Assembly: GCA_965228695.1 (NCBI GenBank)
Contig: CBDDIB010000002.1
Coordinates: 1,178,001 to 1,242,000 of the forward strand
Length of the DNA stretch: 64,000 nt
Direction: 5' to 3'
Source: JAJFJD01 sp965228695
Lineage (GTDB): Bacteria; Pseudomonadota; Alphaproteobacteria; UBA8366
The notes under the pieces were generated by a model that saw only the letters and a list, made by a program, of their open reading frames with translations, was not told where the DNA came from and did no database searches. Positions 1 through 8,619 of the stretch are shown piece after piece. How positions within the stretch are numbered: the first letter of the stretch is position 1; every line of letters starts with the position of its first letter. The position numbers were made by a program, and so were the translations under genes.

Positions 1-93
1 GACGAACGCAAGCGTATCCGTTTCGAGATCGAGTCCACCAACCAACATGGGGACGTTGTAATGGTCGGTGAAATGTTGGAGCAGGCGCTCTAG
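1..93 (+). CDS. C-terminal end of a protein, possibly a MaoC-like hotdog hydratase (partial)
   Basis: Frame 1 is open from the left edge to a TAG at 91-93 and encodes 30 residues ending in MVGEMLEQAL. The run of alternating strand-forming residues followed by VVMVGE resembles the last beta strand of MaoC-type (R)-enoyl-CoA hydratases, but the fragment is too short for certainty. Its stop overlaps, in a shared CTAG, the stop of the convergent hydrolase gene on the other strand. The start and most of the gene lie outside the window. Confidence 0.45.
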   Translation, partial: DERKRIRFEIESTNQHGDVVMVGEMLEQAL

Positions 94-827
94 AGATACC
101 GCTTCAGGAAATCCGCCTGCGCCACGAAGGCGTCCGGTCCGTTGTCGCCATGGATACCGGGATAGGCATGCAATCGCTTGTCCGCCGATCCGATCCGGTC
201 GAACAGATCGATTTGTCCGTCCCGGTCGAACCGTTCGTCGTCCCATTGCATGTTAAACAGGATCGGCTGCGCCACGGCCGGTGCGAATGTCTCGAAATAA
301 CGCGCGATGCCGCTGCGGTCCGGGCTCATGCCCGTCATCCCCGCCTTGCCGAGGACGGCGGCCTTCACGCGCGGTTCGACCGCGATGAAGGGCAGGCCGA
401 ACATGGTGCCCATGGACTGGCCCCAATAGCCGATGCGCCGGGGATCGATGCTTTCAAACGACAACAGGGCATCCAGCACGGCTTTCCAGTCGTCGGTCAT
501 CTCCTTCACTGGATTGTCCCGTTGCCACAACGCGCGGTATTCGGAATCCTCGCTGCTGGCGACCGGCCCGCGGTCGCCATGCACCGGTCCGTCGATCGCC
601 GCGGCGCACCAGCCGTAGGCGCCGCCGAAAAGCCGGCCCAGCATGGTCATCCGTTCGTTGCGCTTATGACCGCTGCCGCCATGCCCCATAAGGACGAGCG
701 GCGTTGCCGCGTCGATAGCGGCGGATCGCCAGAATACGCCGGGGATCGCTGCGCCCGCGCGCTCGACCGTGAAGGCGCGTTCGGCCGTTCCGTCGATAAC
801 GCTTTCGTCTTCGGTCCAATTGATCAT
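90..827 (-). CDS. alpha/beta hydrolase (dienelactone hydrolase-like)
   Basis: A 245-residue alpha/beta hydrolase. The oxyanion segment GHGGSGHK lies at residues 48-55, the nucleophile elbow GQSMG at 136-140 gives Ser138, an acid candidate is Asp196/197, and His226 lies in GIHGDNG. This is a complete Ser-Asp-His arrangement, so an active esterase or lipase-like enzyme is expected; the substrate cannot be read from sequence. There is no signal peptide, so it should be cytosolic. It lies downstream of the flippase and phosphatidyltransferase genes on the same strand with an 84-base gap, so it may be co-transcribed with them and act on a lipid or ester, but that is inference from position only. 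Confidence 0.85.
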   Translation of the reverse strand: MINWTEDESVIDGTAERAFTVERAGAAIPGVFWRSAAIDAATPLVLMGHGGSGHKRNERMTMLGRLFGGAYGWCAAAIDGPVHGDRGPVASSEDSEYRALWQRDNPVKEMTDDWKAVLDALLSFESIDPRRIGYWGQSMGTMFGLPFIAVEPRVKAAVLGKAGMTGMSPDRSGIARYFETFAPAVAQPILFNMQWDDERFDRDGQIDLFDRIGSADKRLHAYPGIHGDNGPDAFVAQADFLKRYL

Positions 828-911
828 CGGTCAGGCGCTCCTTCCTTGCCGGTTGGGAACAGCCCGACAATAGTTCGAAACGGCGAACGGTGCGACTGGA
901 GGGTCGTTGTC

Positions 912-1913
912 CTAAGCCGCGTTTTGCGGGCGGAAGCCGAACCAGCCGATGGCGAATCCCCAGACGACCCAGATGATCTCGCGGAACCGGCGAATGACGG
1001 CAACGGCAAGGCCGACCGACGGCTGGCCGGTGATATGGCCGAGCACCAGTACGAGGGCCGCTTCCTGGGTGCCGATGGTCGCCGGAATGAAGAACGTCGC
1101 GGCGCGGACCAGTTCGACCGCGGCGTCGGCGCAAAGGGCTTCGACCAGCGTGATCGGCTCCCCGATGAACCACAGCGTCACCCACAGCTCGACCGCGCCG
1201 AGCAGCCAGTTGATGAGTGTCAGCAGAACCGAGAGGGCGAAACGCCGACGATCCCGCGTGTAGCTCTCGACGAGGCGCTGATCCAGCGCGTGGATCTGCT
1301 CGATGACCTTGGCGATGGGGCGGCCGAAGCGCCGCTGCGACAGCCAGGACGCCGTCGCCGAGCTGAGTTTCAGGCGCTGCACCAGGAACAGGGCGAAAAT
1401 GCCGAGCGTCAGCGTGGCGAGGGCCGCGACCGCCCCCCAGTTGTAGCCTTTGGGCAAAAGATCGAAGGCGAGAGCCGTGGCCAGCCCGATCGCCAGAAAG
1501 ATAACCAGCGCGATCAGGTTGGCGGTCTTCGCGACCACCAGCGATGCCGCGCCTTCCTGATAGTCCATGCCGTGGAATTTGCGCAGCAGGACCGCCTTCA
1601 CCGGCTCGCCCGCCAACCCGAAGACCGGGGTTACGCGATTCAGCGCCGCCCCGACCATGCGGATTTTCCACAAGGCATAGAAACCGAGGCCCTTCAGCCA
1701 TTCGTTCCGGATCACGGTCCGCCAGGACGCGGTGTCGGCCAGGAAGGCGAGCATGTAGACCGCCAGCACAAGAAGAATGCCCCAGCCGATGGCGCCGACA
1801 TATTGCGCGACCGATTGCAGGTCGGTGTTCCACAGGATGATGCCGAGGAACCCGAGCCCGCAAATCAGGAAGAGCAGTTGCAGGGGGCGAAAGGCGCGCG
1901 CGCCGTCAAACAT
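912..1913 (-). CDS. HpnL-like flippase-domain membrane protein (LPG synthase TM family)
   Basis: A 333-residue integral membrane protein with about seven to eight hydrophobic segments. Two family hallmarks are visible: TPVFGLAGEPVKA around residues 95-107 and FFIPATIGTQEAA around 273-285. These are typical of the lysylphosphatidylglycerol-synthase transmembrane/HpnL family, whose members move or modify lipids at the inner membrane. There is no soluble aminoacyl-transferase domain, so it is not a full MprF. Its ATG at 1913 overlaps by 8 bases the end of the upstream CDP-alcohol phosphatidyltransferase gene, which points to translational coupling and a shared lipid substrate. Confidence 0.85.
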   Translation of the reverse strand: MFDGARAFRPLQLLFLICGLGFLGIILWNTDLQSVAQYVGAIGWGILLVLAVYMLAFLADTASWRTVIRNEWLKGLGFYALWKIRMVGAALNRVTPVFGLAGEPVKAVLLRKFHGMDYQEGAASLVVAKTANLIALVIFLAIGLATALAFDLLPKGYNWGAVAALATLTLGIFALFLVQRLKLSSATASWLSQRRFGRPIAKVIEQIHALDQRLVESYTRDRRRFALSVLLTLINWLLGAVELWVTLWFIGEPITLVEALCADAAVELVRAATFFIPATIGTQEAALVLVLGHITGQPSVGLAVAVIRRFREIIWVVWGFAIGWFGFRPQNAA

Positions 1914-2580
1914 GATGGCGGCGGAAATTCTTGACGAATTGCAGGCCCCAATACACCTGCGCCCCGATCGCGGATGCGGGAAGCAACAGCCAAACCGCGT
2001 CGATCAGCGCCAGGGCCAGGACGATGAAGCAAAAATCCGTCCGCACGACCCGCGACGAGAACACCGCCCGGTCGCCGACGGATTCATCGGGCCCGTCCTC
2101 GATCTTCTCCATCCCGGCTGCCTTTTCGCGGGTATCCCGGATGGTGTCGATGATGTAATTGATCGTACCGCCCACGGCCGCCGCCACGCCGAACCAGAAC
2201 CATATGTCGTTGCCGGACTTTTCGGCGACGCCCCATCCCAAGCACAGAAAGATCGCGGCGTGGACGATCCAATCGACGAACGTGTCGAACCGTTTGCCAA
2301 ATTCCGACGCAAGACCCTTCAGCCGGGCGATCTCGCCGTCGTTGTTGTCCAACACGTAGCATAGGACCAACAGGCCGGCCGCGATTAGCGTGCTAACGTA
2401 GTCGTCATGCCGCAGCATCCAAGCCGCACCGAGCCCGCACACCATCGACAGGGCGGTAATCTGGTTCGGCGTGACCGGCAGATGGTTCAGCGCCAGGCTC
2501 GACGGATAGGAAAGATGCCGGACCAACGGAAACAAATGCGCCGGTTTCTCCAGCTCTAAATCGGGATCGGTGTCGGTCAT
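1906..2580 (-). CDS. CDP-alcohol phosphatidyltransferase family protein
   Basis: The protein carries the full CDP-alcohol phosphotransferase signature D-x2-DG-x2-AR-x8-G-x3-D-x3-D, seen as DNNDGEIAR followed by G, D and D at the right spacings. Members transfer a phospho-alcohol from a CDP donor to an acceptor in the inner membrane. Several hydrophobic helices follow the motif. The start at 2580 gives 224 residues beginning MTDTDPDLE and matches the usual distance to the conserved TPNQIT segment; an in-frame ATG at 2667 would add 29 residues and cannot be excluded because neither has a good ribosome-binding site. It is the first gene of a coupled pair with the flippase. The acceptor (glycerol phosphate, inositol phosphate or other) is not determinable. 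Confidence 0.85.
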   Translation of the reverse strand: MTDTDPDLELEKPAHLFPLVRHLSYPSSLALNHLPVTPNQITALSMVCGLGAAWMLRHDDYVSTLIAAGLLVLCYVLDNNDGEIARLKGLASEFGKRFDTFVDWIVHAAIFLCLGWGVAEKSGNDIWFWFGVAAAVGGTINYIIDTIRDTREKAAGMEKIEDGPDESVGDRAVFSSRVVRTDFCFIVLALALIDAVWLLLPASAIGAQVYWGLQFVKNFRRHHV

Positions 2581-2717
2581 GGTGAAGCGGTCTCGTAACG
2601 TCGTGGGGGCGGCCGCATGACCGGCCTGGAATTTTGAGCGTCTATATGCGCCTAAGATACGTGTCATAAAAGAGAAACTTCAATCGCCTATACGCTGCGA
2701 CGAGTGCCGCGGTTCCG

Positions 2718-3641
2718 TCAGCAGGCCGATTCGGCGAAGCCATTTGAATGGTCGCGCTTCGCTTCCGTCAGAAGCCATTTCCGGAAGATGTCGACATGCG
2801 GCGCGCGGTCCTTTTCCGCGACGACGAAATAGTCGCCCTCGTCGCCATCGACCATGGGCCTTAACGGAGCGACGAGCCGTCCCGTCGCGAGGGAATCGCT
2901 CACGAAGGGCGTATGAGCGATCGCCACGCCGAGGCCGGCGATCGCCGCCTCGATCGCATGACTGGAATTCGACATCGCGATCCAGTCACGGGGCTGGATG
3001 TTGGCGGCCTGTGCATTCTGAAACCATACAGGCCAGTCCATATGCCGCGGTTCCGCCTCGACCCGGATTAGAATGTGATTGCGGAGATCTTGCGGTGTCG
3101 CCAGCGGCCGTGCATCGAGCAGCGCGGGGCTGGCGACGGGAAAGAACTGGTTCGCGATTAGCCTTTCGGCGACCAGACCGCCGGCGCGTGGCGTGCCGCA
3201 TCGGATAATGATGTCCGCATCGGTTTGGTCGAGATCCTCCAGACTGGTTGCCGCGATCAGGCGAATGGCGATATCGGGAAATGATTGTTGGAACGATGCC
3301 AGCCGATGAATCAGCCATCGTTGCGCGAATGTCGCCAGCAGCGCGACGCTCACGCTGAGATCGCGTCGTCCGACGCTTCGGGCAATCTCGACGCCGGCGC
3401 GAATTTCAGCGAAGCCGCGCGTGAGGCGGGCCGCCAGGACCTCTCCCTCGCGGGTCAGTTCGATCCCCCGGTTGAGGCGGACGGTCAAAGCAACGCCTAG
3501 ACTGGCTTCGAGGTGCCGGACCTGTTGACTGACCGCCGGTTGGGTGACGAAAAGCTCCGCGGCCGCCGCGCTGACATTGCGATGGCGTGCGACCGCTTCG
3601 AAGGCCCGCAAACTCGTCATGGAGGGAAAGTGCCGGTCCAT
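2718..3641 (-). CDS. LysR-family transcriptional regulator (GcvA-like)
   Basis: A 307-residue LysR regulator. The N-terminal winged helix-turn-helix covers roughly residues 8-67 (SLRAFEAVARHRNVSAAA, then QPAVSQQVRHLE), followed by a linker helix and a substrate-binding-like effector domain. The start chosen is the ATG at 3641, because upstream in-frame ATGs give a long hydrophobic non-homologous extension running into the divergent gene. GcvA-like features include SMTSLRAFEAVARH near the start and a DWPVWF segment in the effector domain. It is divergent from the RraA-like gene at 3784, across 142 bases of AT-rich DNA, so it probably controls that pair and itself. Confidence 0.9.
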   Translation of the reverse strand: MDRHFPSMTSLRAFEAVARHRNVSAAAAELFVTQPAVSQQVRHLEASLGVALTVRLNRGIELTREGEVLAARLTRGFAEIRAGVEIARSVGRRDLSVSVALLATFAQRWLIHRLASFQQSFPDIAIRLIAATSLEDLDQTDADIIIRCGTPRAGGLVAERLIANQFFPVASPALLDARPLATPQDLRNHILIRVEAEPRHMDWPVWFQNAQAANIQPRDWIAMSNSSHAIEAAIAGLGVAIAHTPFVSDSLATGRLVAPLRPMVDGDEGDYFVVAEKDRAPHVDIFRKWLLTEAKRDHSNGFAESAC

Positions 3642-3783
3642 CAATAATGATATAAGAGTAATTAATATCAAAAACAAATTAATTGGCTTGGATTGACGCA
3701 AAAGATCAATATTGTTCATCAAATTCACATGGAAAATTATATGCGATCGGTTCAAATTTCGGCGACCATAGGGAGGTGAAGCC
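3642..3783. promoter_or_regulatory. AT-rich divergent promoter region between lysR and rraA-like genes
   Basis: This 142-base gap is much richer in A and T than the flanking genes. It contains the 8-base palindrome CAATATTG at 3707-3714 and several TAATTA/ATTAAT stretches, as expected for a LysR operator with divergent promoters. A clear ribosome-binding site (gggaggtga) lies at about 3771-3779, before the ATG at 3784. No -35/-10 pair could be assigned with confidence. Confidence 0.45.
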
Positions 3784-4464
3784 ATGGACTACACGCAGGC
3801 ATTTCGGGGGATAGCGACCTGTGATCTATCGGACGCATGCGACTCATTGGGCGTGGACGCTGTCACGACCGGGACAATCAGTGCCGTCTATTCCGGGTGC
3901 CCCAAGATTTGCGGTCCGGCCGTGACCTACCGGTTGTCGACCGGGGCCGAGGGATCGGTCGTCATGGGCACGCTGGAAGGTATTCGCGATGCCCGGCCGG
4001 GATCGGTGTTGCTGTTCGACGCCAGCGGGTTCGAGAGCTATAACGCCTGGGGATCGATCGCCGCCACGGTCGCGATGCAGCATCGAATGTCCGGCGCGGT
4101 GATCGACGGGTCGACGCGCGACGTGCAGACGATGCGCACGCTGCCGTGCCCGACTTACGCGACGGGCACTGTGGTGACCAGCGTTCGGGGCCGGATCGGC
4201 CTGGAATCAATTAACGCGCCGGTGACCGTGGCCGGGGAGGCGGTTCATCCGGGCTGGATCATCGCCGCCGACGAGAACGGCGTGATAGGTTTCCCGCCCG
4301 ATGCGGCCGGGGCGGTCTTTCGCCGCGCCCGGGAAGTTGCCGCGCTGGAGGCCAAGATCGTACGGTCGATCCAGGAAGGCGCCGACGCCATCGAAATCCA
4401 TAGGCAGATGAGATATGACGCGTCCTGGGAAGACCAATTGGGCGCGTCGCCGGAGAAGACATAA
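3784..4464 (+). CDS. RraA-family protein (HMG aldolase / dimethylmenaquinone methyltransferase-like)
   Basis: A 226-residue RraA-fold protein. The family core is visible as GAVIDGSTRD, with the Arg112-Asp113 pair that binds metal-chelated substrate in class II HMG/oxaloacetate aldolases of this fold. The acidic residue commonly found three positions after that Asp is Thr116 here, so the aldolase assignment is uncertain. The gene has a strong ribosome-binding site and ends in TAATG, its stop overlapping the ATG of the next gene, a D-2-hydroxyacid dehydrogenase. An aldolase producing a 2-oxo acid next to a 2-hydroxyacid dehydrogenase is chemically sensible. The family is often misnamed ribonuclease regulator; a catabolic role is more likely here. 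Confidence 0.85.
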   Translation: MDYTQAFRGIATCDLSDACDSLGVDAVTTGTISAVYSGCPKICGPAVTYRLSTGAEGSVVMGTLEGIRDARPGSVLLFDASGFESYNAWGSIAATVAMQHRMSGAVIDGSTRDVQTMRTLPCPTYATGTVVTSVRGRIGLESINAPVTVAGEAVHPGWIIAADENGVIGFPPDAAGAVFRRAREVAALEAKIVRSIQEGADAIEIHRQMRYDASWEDQLGASPEKT

Positions 4465-5474
4465 TGCGTGGCAGCAAGATCGTTTTGTGGAGACCGATGT
4501 ACGATCCGAGCGGGCAGCAGAAGTTGGAGGCTGCCGGCGCGGAGGTGGCGGTGGTCGATTCCAGCGACCCGCGTGATCTGACGGCGGCGTTGTCGGACGC
4601 CAAGGGATTGTGGGCGCGATACCCGGAGACCGTAACGGCGGAGATCATGGACGCCGCCGAAGATCTCGTCGTCGTCTCCACGTCGGGTTTCGGCTATGAC
4701 AAGATCGACATTGCGGCGGCAACCGAGCGCGGCATCCTGGTGGTCAACAACCAGGGCTTCGGCCGCATTCCCGTCGCAGAGCATACGTTGATGCTGGCGC
4801 TGGCGACGATGAAACGCCTGATGTGGAGCGATGCGGCGACCCGAGACGGCAGCGGCTGGGACCAGCGCAGCGGCTTGGGGCTCTACGAACTGGAAGGCAA
4901 GACCGTTGGCATCATCGGGCTGGGGTGGATCGGCACCGAGTTGGCGCGCAAGCTGCGTCTCGCCTTTCGCTGCCGCGTGCTCGGCTACGACCCCTATGTC
5001 GACCCGCGTCTTGCCGCCGTCACCGAGGTGGAGCGGCGGAGCAATCTGCACGAGATGCTCGGCGAATGCGAGGTGCTCTGCGTCTGCCCGGAATTGACGG
5101 AAACCAGCCGCGCGATCGTCGACGCGGATGCGCTGGCCGCCCTGCCGAAAGGGTCCTTCGTGGTCAATACGTCGCGGGGCAAGACGCTCGATTTGGATGC
5201 CCTGGCCGATGCCGTGGATTCGGGTCATGTGGCGGGGGCGGGCCTCGACGTGTATGAGCCGGAACCGCTGCCCGCCGGTCACCGGATTCTCAAGCACCCC
5301 AAAATCGTATTGACGCCGCATACCGCCGGACTCAGCACCGAGACGACCAAGCGCATGACCGAGAACGCCGTCGAACAGTTGCTGACCGCCGTGCGCGGCG
5401 ACCTGCCGCCCTTCGTCCTGAACCCCGAATCCTGGGAAGGCCCGCAATCGCGGCGGCCTCGCCCGAACGACTGA
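4464..5474 (+). CDS. NAD-dependent D-2-hydroxyacid dehydrogenase
   Basis: A 336-residue member of the D-2-hydroxyacid dehydrogenase family, which reduces 2-oxo acids or oxidises D-2-hydroxy acids in the cytosol. The nucleotide-binding motif GLGWIG is at residues 152-157. The catalytic triad positions are present: Arg238 in NTSRG, Glu267 in the EPEP segment, and His286 in TPHTAG. The ATG overlaps the stop of the RraA-like gene, so the two are translationally coupled. The fold resembles phosphoglycerate and glyoxylate/hydroxypyruvate reductases; the substrate is not identifiable. A second, only distantly similar paralogue is encoded at 15367-16332. Confidence 0.9.
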   Translation: MRGSKIVLWRPMYDPSGQQKLEAAGAEVAVVDSSDPRDLTAALSDAKGLWARYPETVTAEIMDAAEDLVVVSTSGFGYDKIDIAAATERGILVVNNQGFGRIPVAEHTLMLALATMKRLMWSDAATRDGSGWDQRSGLGLYELEGKTVGIIGLGWIGTELARKLRLAFRCRVLGYDPYVDPRLAAVTEVERRSNLHEMLGECEVLCVCPELTETSRAIVDADALAALPKGSFVVNTSRGKTLDLDALADAVDSGHVAGAGLDVYEPEPLPAGHRILKHPKIVLTPHTAGLSTETTKRMTENAVEQLLTAVRGDLPPFVLNPESWEGPQSRRPRPND

Positions 5475-5486
5475 TTGCCGCGACCG

Positions 5487-5879
5487 CTATTCCGGCATGA
5501 CCGCGGTAGCGGTGATCTCGACCATCGCTTCGGGCCGGTTTAGCGCCTGCACCGTCACGAGCGTCGAGGCCGGGTAACTGTCCTCGCTGAAGAATTCCTT
5601 TCGGATCTCGACGAAGTCCAGATTATAGCGTACCTCCGTGATGAAGCCGGTCATCGTGACCACGTCGTCGATACTGCCGCCGACCTCTTCCATCTGCCGC
5701 GCCATCTTGCGGAAGATGCAGCGCACCTGCGCCCCGAAATCGCCGGCGAGGGATTTGCCGTCCTCGTCCTCCGCCGCGAGCAATCCGGCGAGCCATACCG
5801 TCTTGCCGCCCTCGGTCACGACGGCGGGGGCATAGGACCGGGACTTCTGGTAGTCCGATGCATATTGCGTGCGTTTCAT
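5487..5879 (-). CDS. RidA-family protein lacking the usual catalytic Arg
   Basis: A 130-residue YjgF/RidA-like protein; the start at 5879 is set by a strong aaggaga ribosome-binding site just upstream. The C-terminal half follows the family pattern (YPAST, VTVQAL, VEITATAV). In active RidA enamine/imine deaminases the first of these segments is PARS or PART, with the Arg that holds the substrate carboxylate; here it reads PAST, so Arg is replaced by Ser. This places the protein among the Rid subgroups not expected to hydrolyse 2-aminoacrylate. It is convergent with the hydroxyacid dehydrogenase (12-base gap). Confidence 0.8.
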   Translation of the reverse strand: MKRTQYASDYQKSRSYAPAVVTEGGKTVWLAGLLAAEDEDGKSLAGDFGAQVRCIFRKMARQMEEVGGSIDDVVTMTGFITEVRYNLDFVEIRKEFFSEDSYPASTLVTVQALNRPEAMVEITATAVMPE

Positions 5880-5992
5880 GGTGCATTTCTCCTTCGGCGC
5901 CAGCCTGAAATCTACCACAGGCGGGCACGTTCGGCAGAAAAGCGCAGAATATGCGATACTGGCGAGCCACACACGACCCGGAGGAATCGCCC

Positions 5993-6862
5993 ATGAGCGC
6001 GCTTGCCGAAGACCGGACCCTGAAGATCACCAAGATCAAGGAGCATATCGGCGCCGAGGTGACCGGTGTCGATCTGACGAAACCGCTCGACGGCGAAACG
6101 CGCAGCCGGCTGTATGAGGCGTTGGTCGATCATGTCGCTTTGGTGATCCGGGACCAGCATTTCACCGCGTCGCAGTTCCGGGCGGCCGCCGAAGTGTTCG
6201 GAGAATTGATGGAGGATCAGAACCGGCTCTATCTCGCGGATGGCGAGCCGCTGATCAGCGTCCTGTCGAACCGCCACAAGGACAGCACCGGCAAGCAGGC
6301 CAAGGTGGCGAAGAACTCGACTTGGCATACCGATCACACGAATCAGGAACGGCCGCCGAAGTTCACGTCGCTGTATCCGGTGGCGCTGCCGGACAGCGGG
6401 GGCGGGACGGCGGTTTGTAACTCGCGCGCCGCATACGAGGCCTTGCCCGAAGATCTTCGCAAGCGTCTCGACGGGATGCAGACGGCCAATACGCTGATCA
6501 GCAGTGCGCGGGCCAAGATCGCCAATCCCGATATCCTCAAGGCGCAACAGGACTCCGATGCCGGCCCGATGATCCAGCCATTGATCCGCACGCACCCGGA
6601 ACGCGGCACCAAGGCGATCTGGTTCCACACCGGCAAGACCGAAAAGATCGTCGGCATGGAACCGGCGGAAACGCAGAAATTCCTGGCCGAGTTACTGGAA
6701 ACCGCGATCAAGCCGGATTTCACCTATACCCACGAATATAAACTCGGCGACATGCTGATCGTCGACAATCGGTCGGCATTGCACCAGGCTCAGTTCGATT
6801 ATGACCACACACAACATCGGATGCTGTACCGGGCGCTGGTCCGGGGCGACCGGCCGTACTGA
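5993..6862 (+). CDS. TauD/TfdA-family Fe(II)/2-oxoglutarate dioxygenase (copy 1)
   Basis: A 289-residue dioxygenase of the TauD/TfdA family, which couples 2-oxoglutarate decarboxylation to substrate hydroxylation. The iron ligands are His112 and Asp114 in WHTD and His264 in ALHQ; the 2-oxoglutarate-binding Arg is Arg280, followed by the conserved RGDRP end. The start at 5993 is preceded by ggagg. An upstream in-frame ATG at 5951 would add 14 unrelated residues. It lies between the RidA-like gene and the AtuA-like gene. The substrate could be a sulfonate, chlorophenoxy acid, amino acid derivative or other acid; nothing in the sequence decides this. Confidence 0.88.
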   Translation: MSALAEDRTLKITKIKEHIGAEVTGVDLTKPLDGETRSRLYEALVDHVALVIRDQHFTASQFRAAAEVFGELMEDQNRLYLADGEPLISVLSNRHKDSTGKQAKVAKNSTWHTDHTNQERPPKFTSLYPVALPDSGGGTAVCNSRAAYEALPEDLRKRLDGMQTANTLISSARAKIANPDILKAQQDSDAGPMIQPLIRTHPERGTKAIWFHTGKTEKIVGMEPAETQKFLAELLETAIKPDFTYTHEYKLGDMLIVDNRSALHQAQFDYDHTQHRMLYRALVRGDRPY

Positions 6863-6933
6863 GGCGGCTTTGCCAAGCCGATGCGGGTTCGATTATCCTG
6901 ACCATCTGACATAACCGACGCGGAGCGTATGCG

Positions 6934-8304
6934 ATGGGCGACTACCGGCTGCTTTCGACGAGTGGCATTCTGGGCTACGGGTATCCCGAAGAATCCTTGG
7001 AACGCGGCATCGAAATGGGCGTCGACATGCTCGGCGTCGATGGGGGTAGCGTCGATCCCGGGCCGCACTATCTTGGCTCCGGCAAGACCTTGAACTCGCG
7101 GTTGGCGATGAAACGCGACATCCGTTTGATGCTGCGGGCCGCGGTAAAGCACAACATTCCCGTGACGGTCGGCACCTGCGGCGGCGCCGGGGGCGAACCC
7201 CATCTCGAGGTCATGGCCGACATCGTGCGCGAGATCGCCCGCGAGGACGGCCTGTCCTTCAAAATGGCGACCATCCATGCCGAGCAGGACAAGGCCTGGG
7301 TCAAGGAGCAGCTGGACGCCGGCACGGTACGGTCGATGCGCAATGTGCCGCCGCTCAATGCGGACACCGTCGATAAAGCGGAACGCATCGTCGGCTGCAT
7401 GGGCTCGGAACCGTATATGGAGGCGTTGGATCAAGGCGCGCTGGTCGTGCTCGGTGGCCGCAGCACCGATCCCGCACCGTTCGCCGCCTGCGCCATGCGC
7501 GCGCAGACCGAGGCCGCGCCGGCATGGTATGCAGGCAAGATGCTGGAATGCGCGGCCGCGGGCGCCTGGCCGAAAGGGCATGACTGTATCCATGTGACGA
7601 TCACGGACGACGGCGGCGTAATCTGTGAGCCGCCCAATCCGATCCGCCGCTGCACGCCGGCGTCGATCGCCAATCAAAGCCTGCATGAGAATGCGAGCCC
7701 GACGATCTTTCAGGAACCGGGCGGTGTGCTCGATGCTTCCGATTGCGTGTTCGAGGCGGTGTCGGACCGGGCGACCCGGGTTTCCGGCATGACATGGACG
7801 CCCGACGACAAATACACGGTCAAGATCGAGGGCGCCGAGTTGATCGGCTATCGTGCGATCACGATATGCGGCACCCGCGATCCGGTGCTGATCGCGGGAT
7901 ATGACGACTATATCGAGACCGTGCGGGAAAACGTGGCGCAGAAGGCCGACGCGTTCGGCGTCACACCCGATAAATATCATCTCAACTTCCGTACCTATGG
8001 CCGCGACGGCGTCATGGCCGAGCGCGAACCGCTCAGCGACAGTCCGGGGCATGAACTAGGCCTGCTGGTCGAAGTCATCGCCGACGATCAGGAATCGGCA
8101 AATGCGGTGCTGTCGATCGCGCGGGTCAACACGATGCATAACGATTTTCCGGGCCGGCTGTGCAAGGAAGGCAACATGGCCTTTCCCTTCTCGCCATCGG
8201 ATATCGAATGCGGCCCGGCCTACCGGTTCAACGTCTATCACATTGTCGAGCCCAAAACGCCGACCGAGATGTTCCCCATCGACTACGAAGACGTGCGCTG
8301 CTAG
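6934..8304 (+). CDS. AtuA-family protein (DUF1446)
   Basis: A 456-residue protein resembling the N-terminal DUF1446 domain of AtuA, a protein genetically required for acyclic terpene (citronellol/geraniol) use in pseudomonads. Recognisable family segments include GVDGGSVDPGPHYLG near residues 33-47, GTCGGAGGEPH at 79-89, and VVLGGRSTDPAPFA around 170-183. It is followed after 3 bases by a gene for a DUF4387 protein, the normal partner of this domain; in AtuA itself the two are fused. The biochemical reaction of the family is not established. There is no signal peptide or membrane segment. Confidence 0.85.
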   Translation: MGDYRLLSTSGILGYGYPEESLERGIEMGVDMLGVDGGSVDPGPHYLGSGKTLNSRLAMKRDIRLMLRAAVKHNIPVTVGTCGGAGGEPHLEVMADIVREIAREDGLSFKMATIHAEQDKAWVKEQLDAGTVRSMRNVPPLNADTVDKAERIVGCMGSEPYMEALDQGALVVLGGRSTDPAPFAACAMRAQTEAAPAWYAGKMLECAAAGAWPKGHDCIHVTITDDGGVICEPPNPIRRCTPASIANQSLHENASPTIFQEPGGVLDASDCVFEAVSDRATRVSGMTWTPDDKYTVKIEGAELIGYRAITICGTRDPVLIAGYDDYIETVRENVAQKADAFGVTPDKYHLNFRTYGRDGVMAEREPLSDSPGHELGLLVEVIADDQESANAVLSIARVNTMHNDFPGRLCKEGNMAFPFSPSDIECGPAYRFNVYHIVEPKTPTEMFPIDYEDVRC

Positions 8305-8307
8305 CCG

Positions 8308-8619
8308 ATGCCGAAACTCAAGGACATTGCGGTCGTCTGCAAGAGCAAGAACGCCGGCCCGTTCGAACTGACCATCGACGCCGTCTTCGGCGACAAGGAG
8401 ACCTTCGACAAGGTGCAGGCGACCGGCGTGATCTGCCCGGCCCTGTTCGCCAAGCTCTACAACGTACCGGTCGACGATATCCTGTTCACCGTTTACGAGC
8501 CGGGGCTTGCCTTCAAGGCGACATTGCCGCGGCTCGTCTCGGCGGGGGACCTGGGTGATACCGACGTCTATGGCGCGCAGCAGCACGGACCGTTGATCGA
8601 GGTCGATATTCCGATCTGA
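8308..8619 (+). CDS. DUF4387 domain protein, partner of the AtuA-family protein
   Basis: A 103-residue protein beginning MPKLKDIAVVCKSKNAGPF, the typical opening of DUF4387 proteins, which almost always accompany or are fused to DUF1446/AtuA domains. It starts 3 bases after the AtuA-like stop codon, so the two are co-translated and probably form a complex. The conserved SKNAGPFELT and FAKLYNVP segments are intact and the length is normal. No catalytic motif is known for the family. Confidence 0.85.
   Translation: MPKLKDIAVVCKSKNAGPFELTIDAVFGDKETFDKVQATGVICPALFAKLYNVPVDDILFTVYEPGLAFKATLPRLVSAGDLGDTDVYGAQQHGPLIEVDIPI

Noticed and set aside
150..1934. Long plus-strand open frame of 594 codons
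   Set aside because: It is antisense to the hydrolase and flippase genes, whose proteins show clear family motifs; the translation is Arg/Asp-rich and has no recognisable domain. High GC content keeps such frames open.
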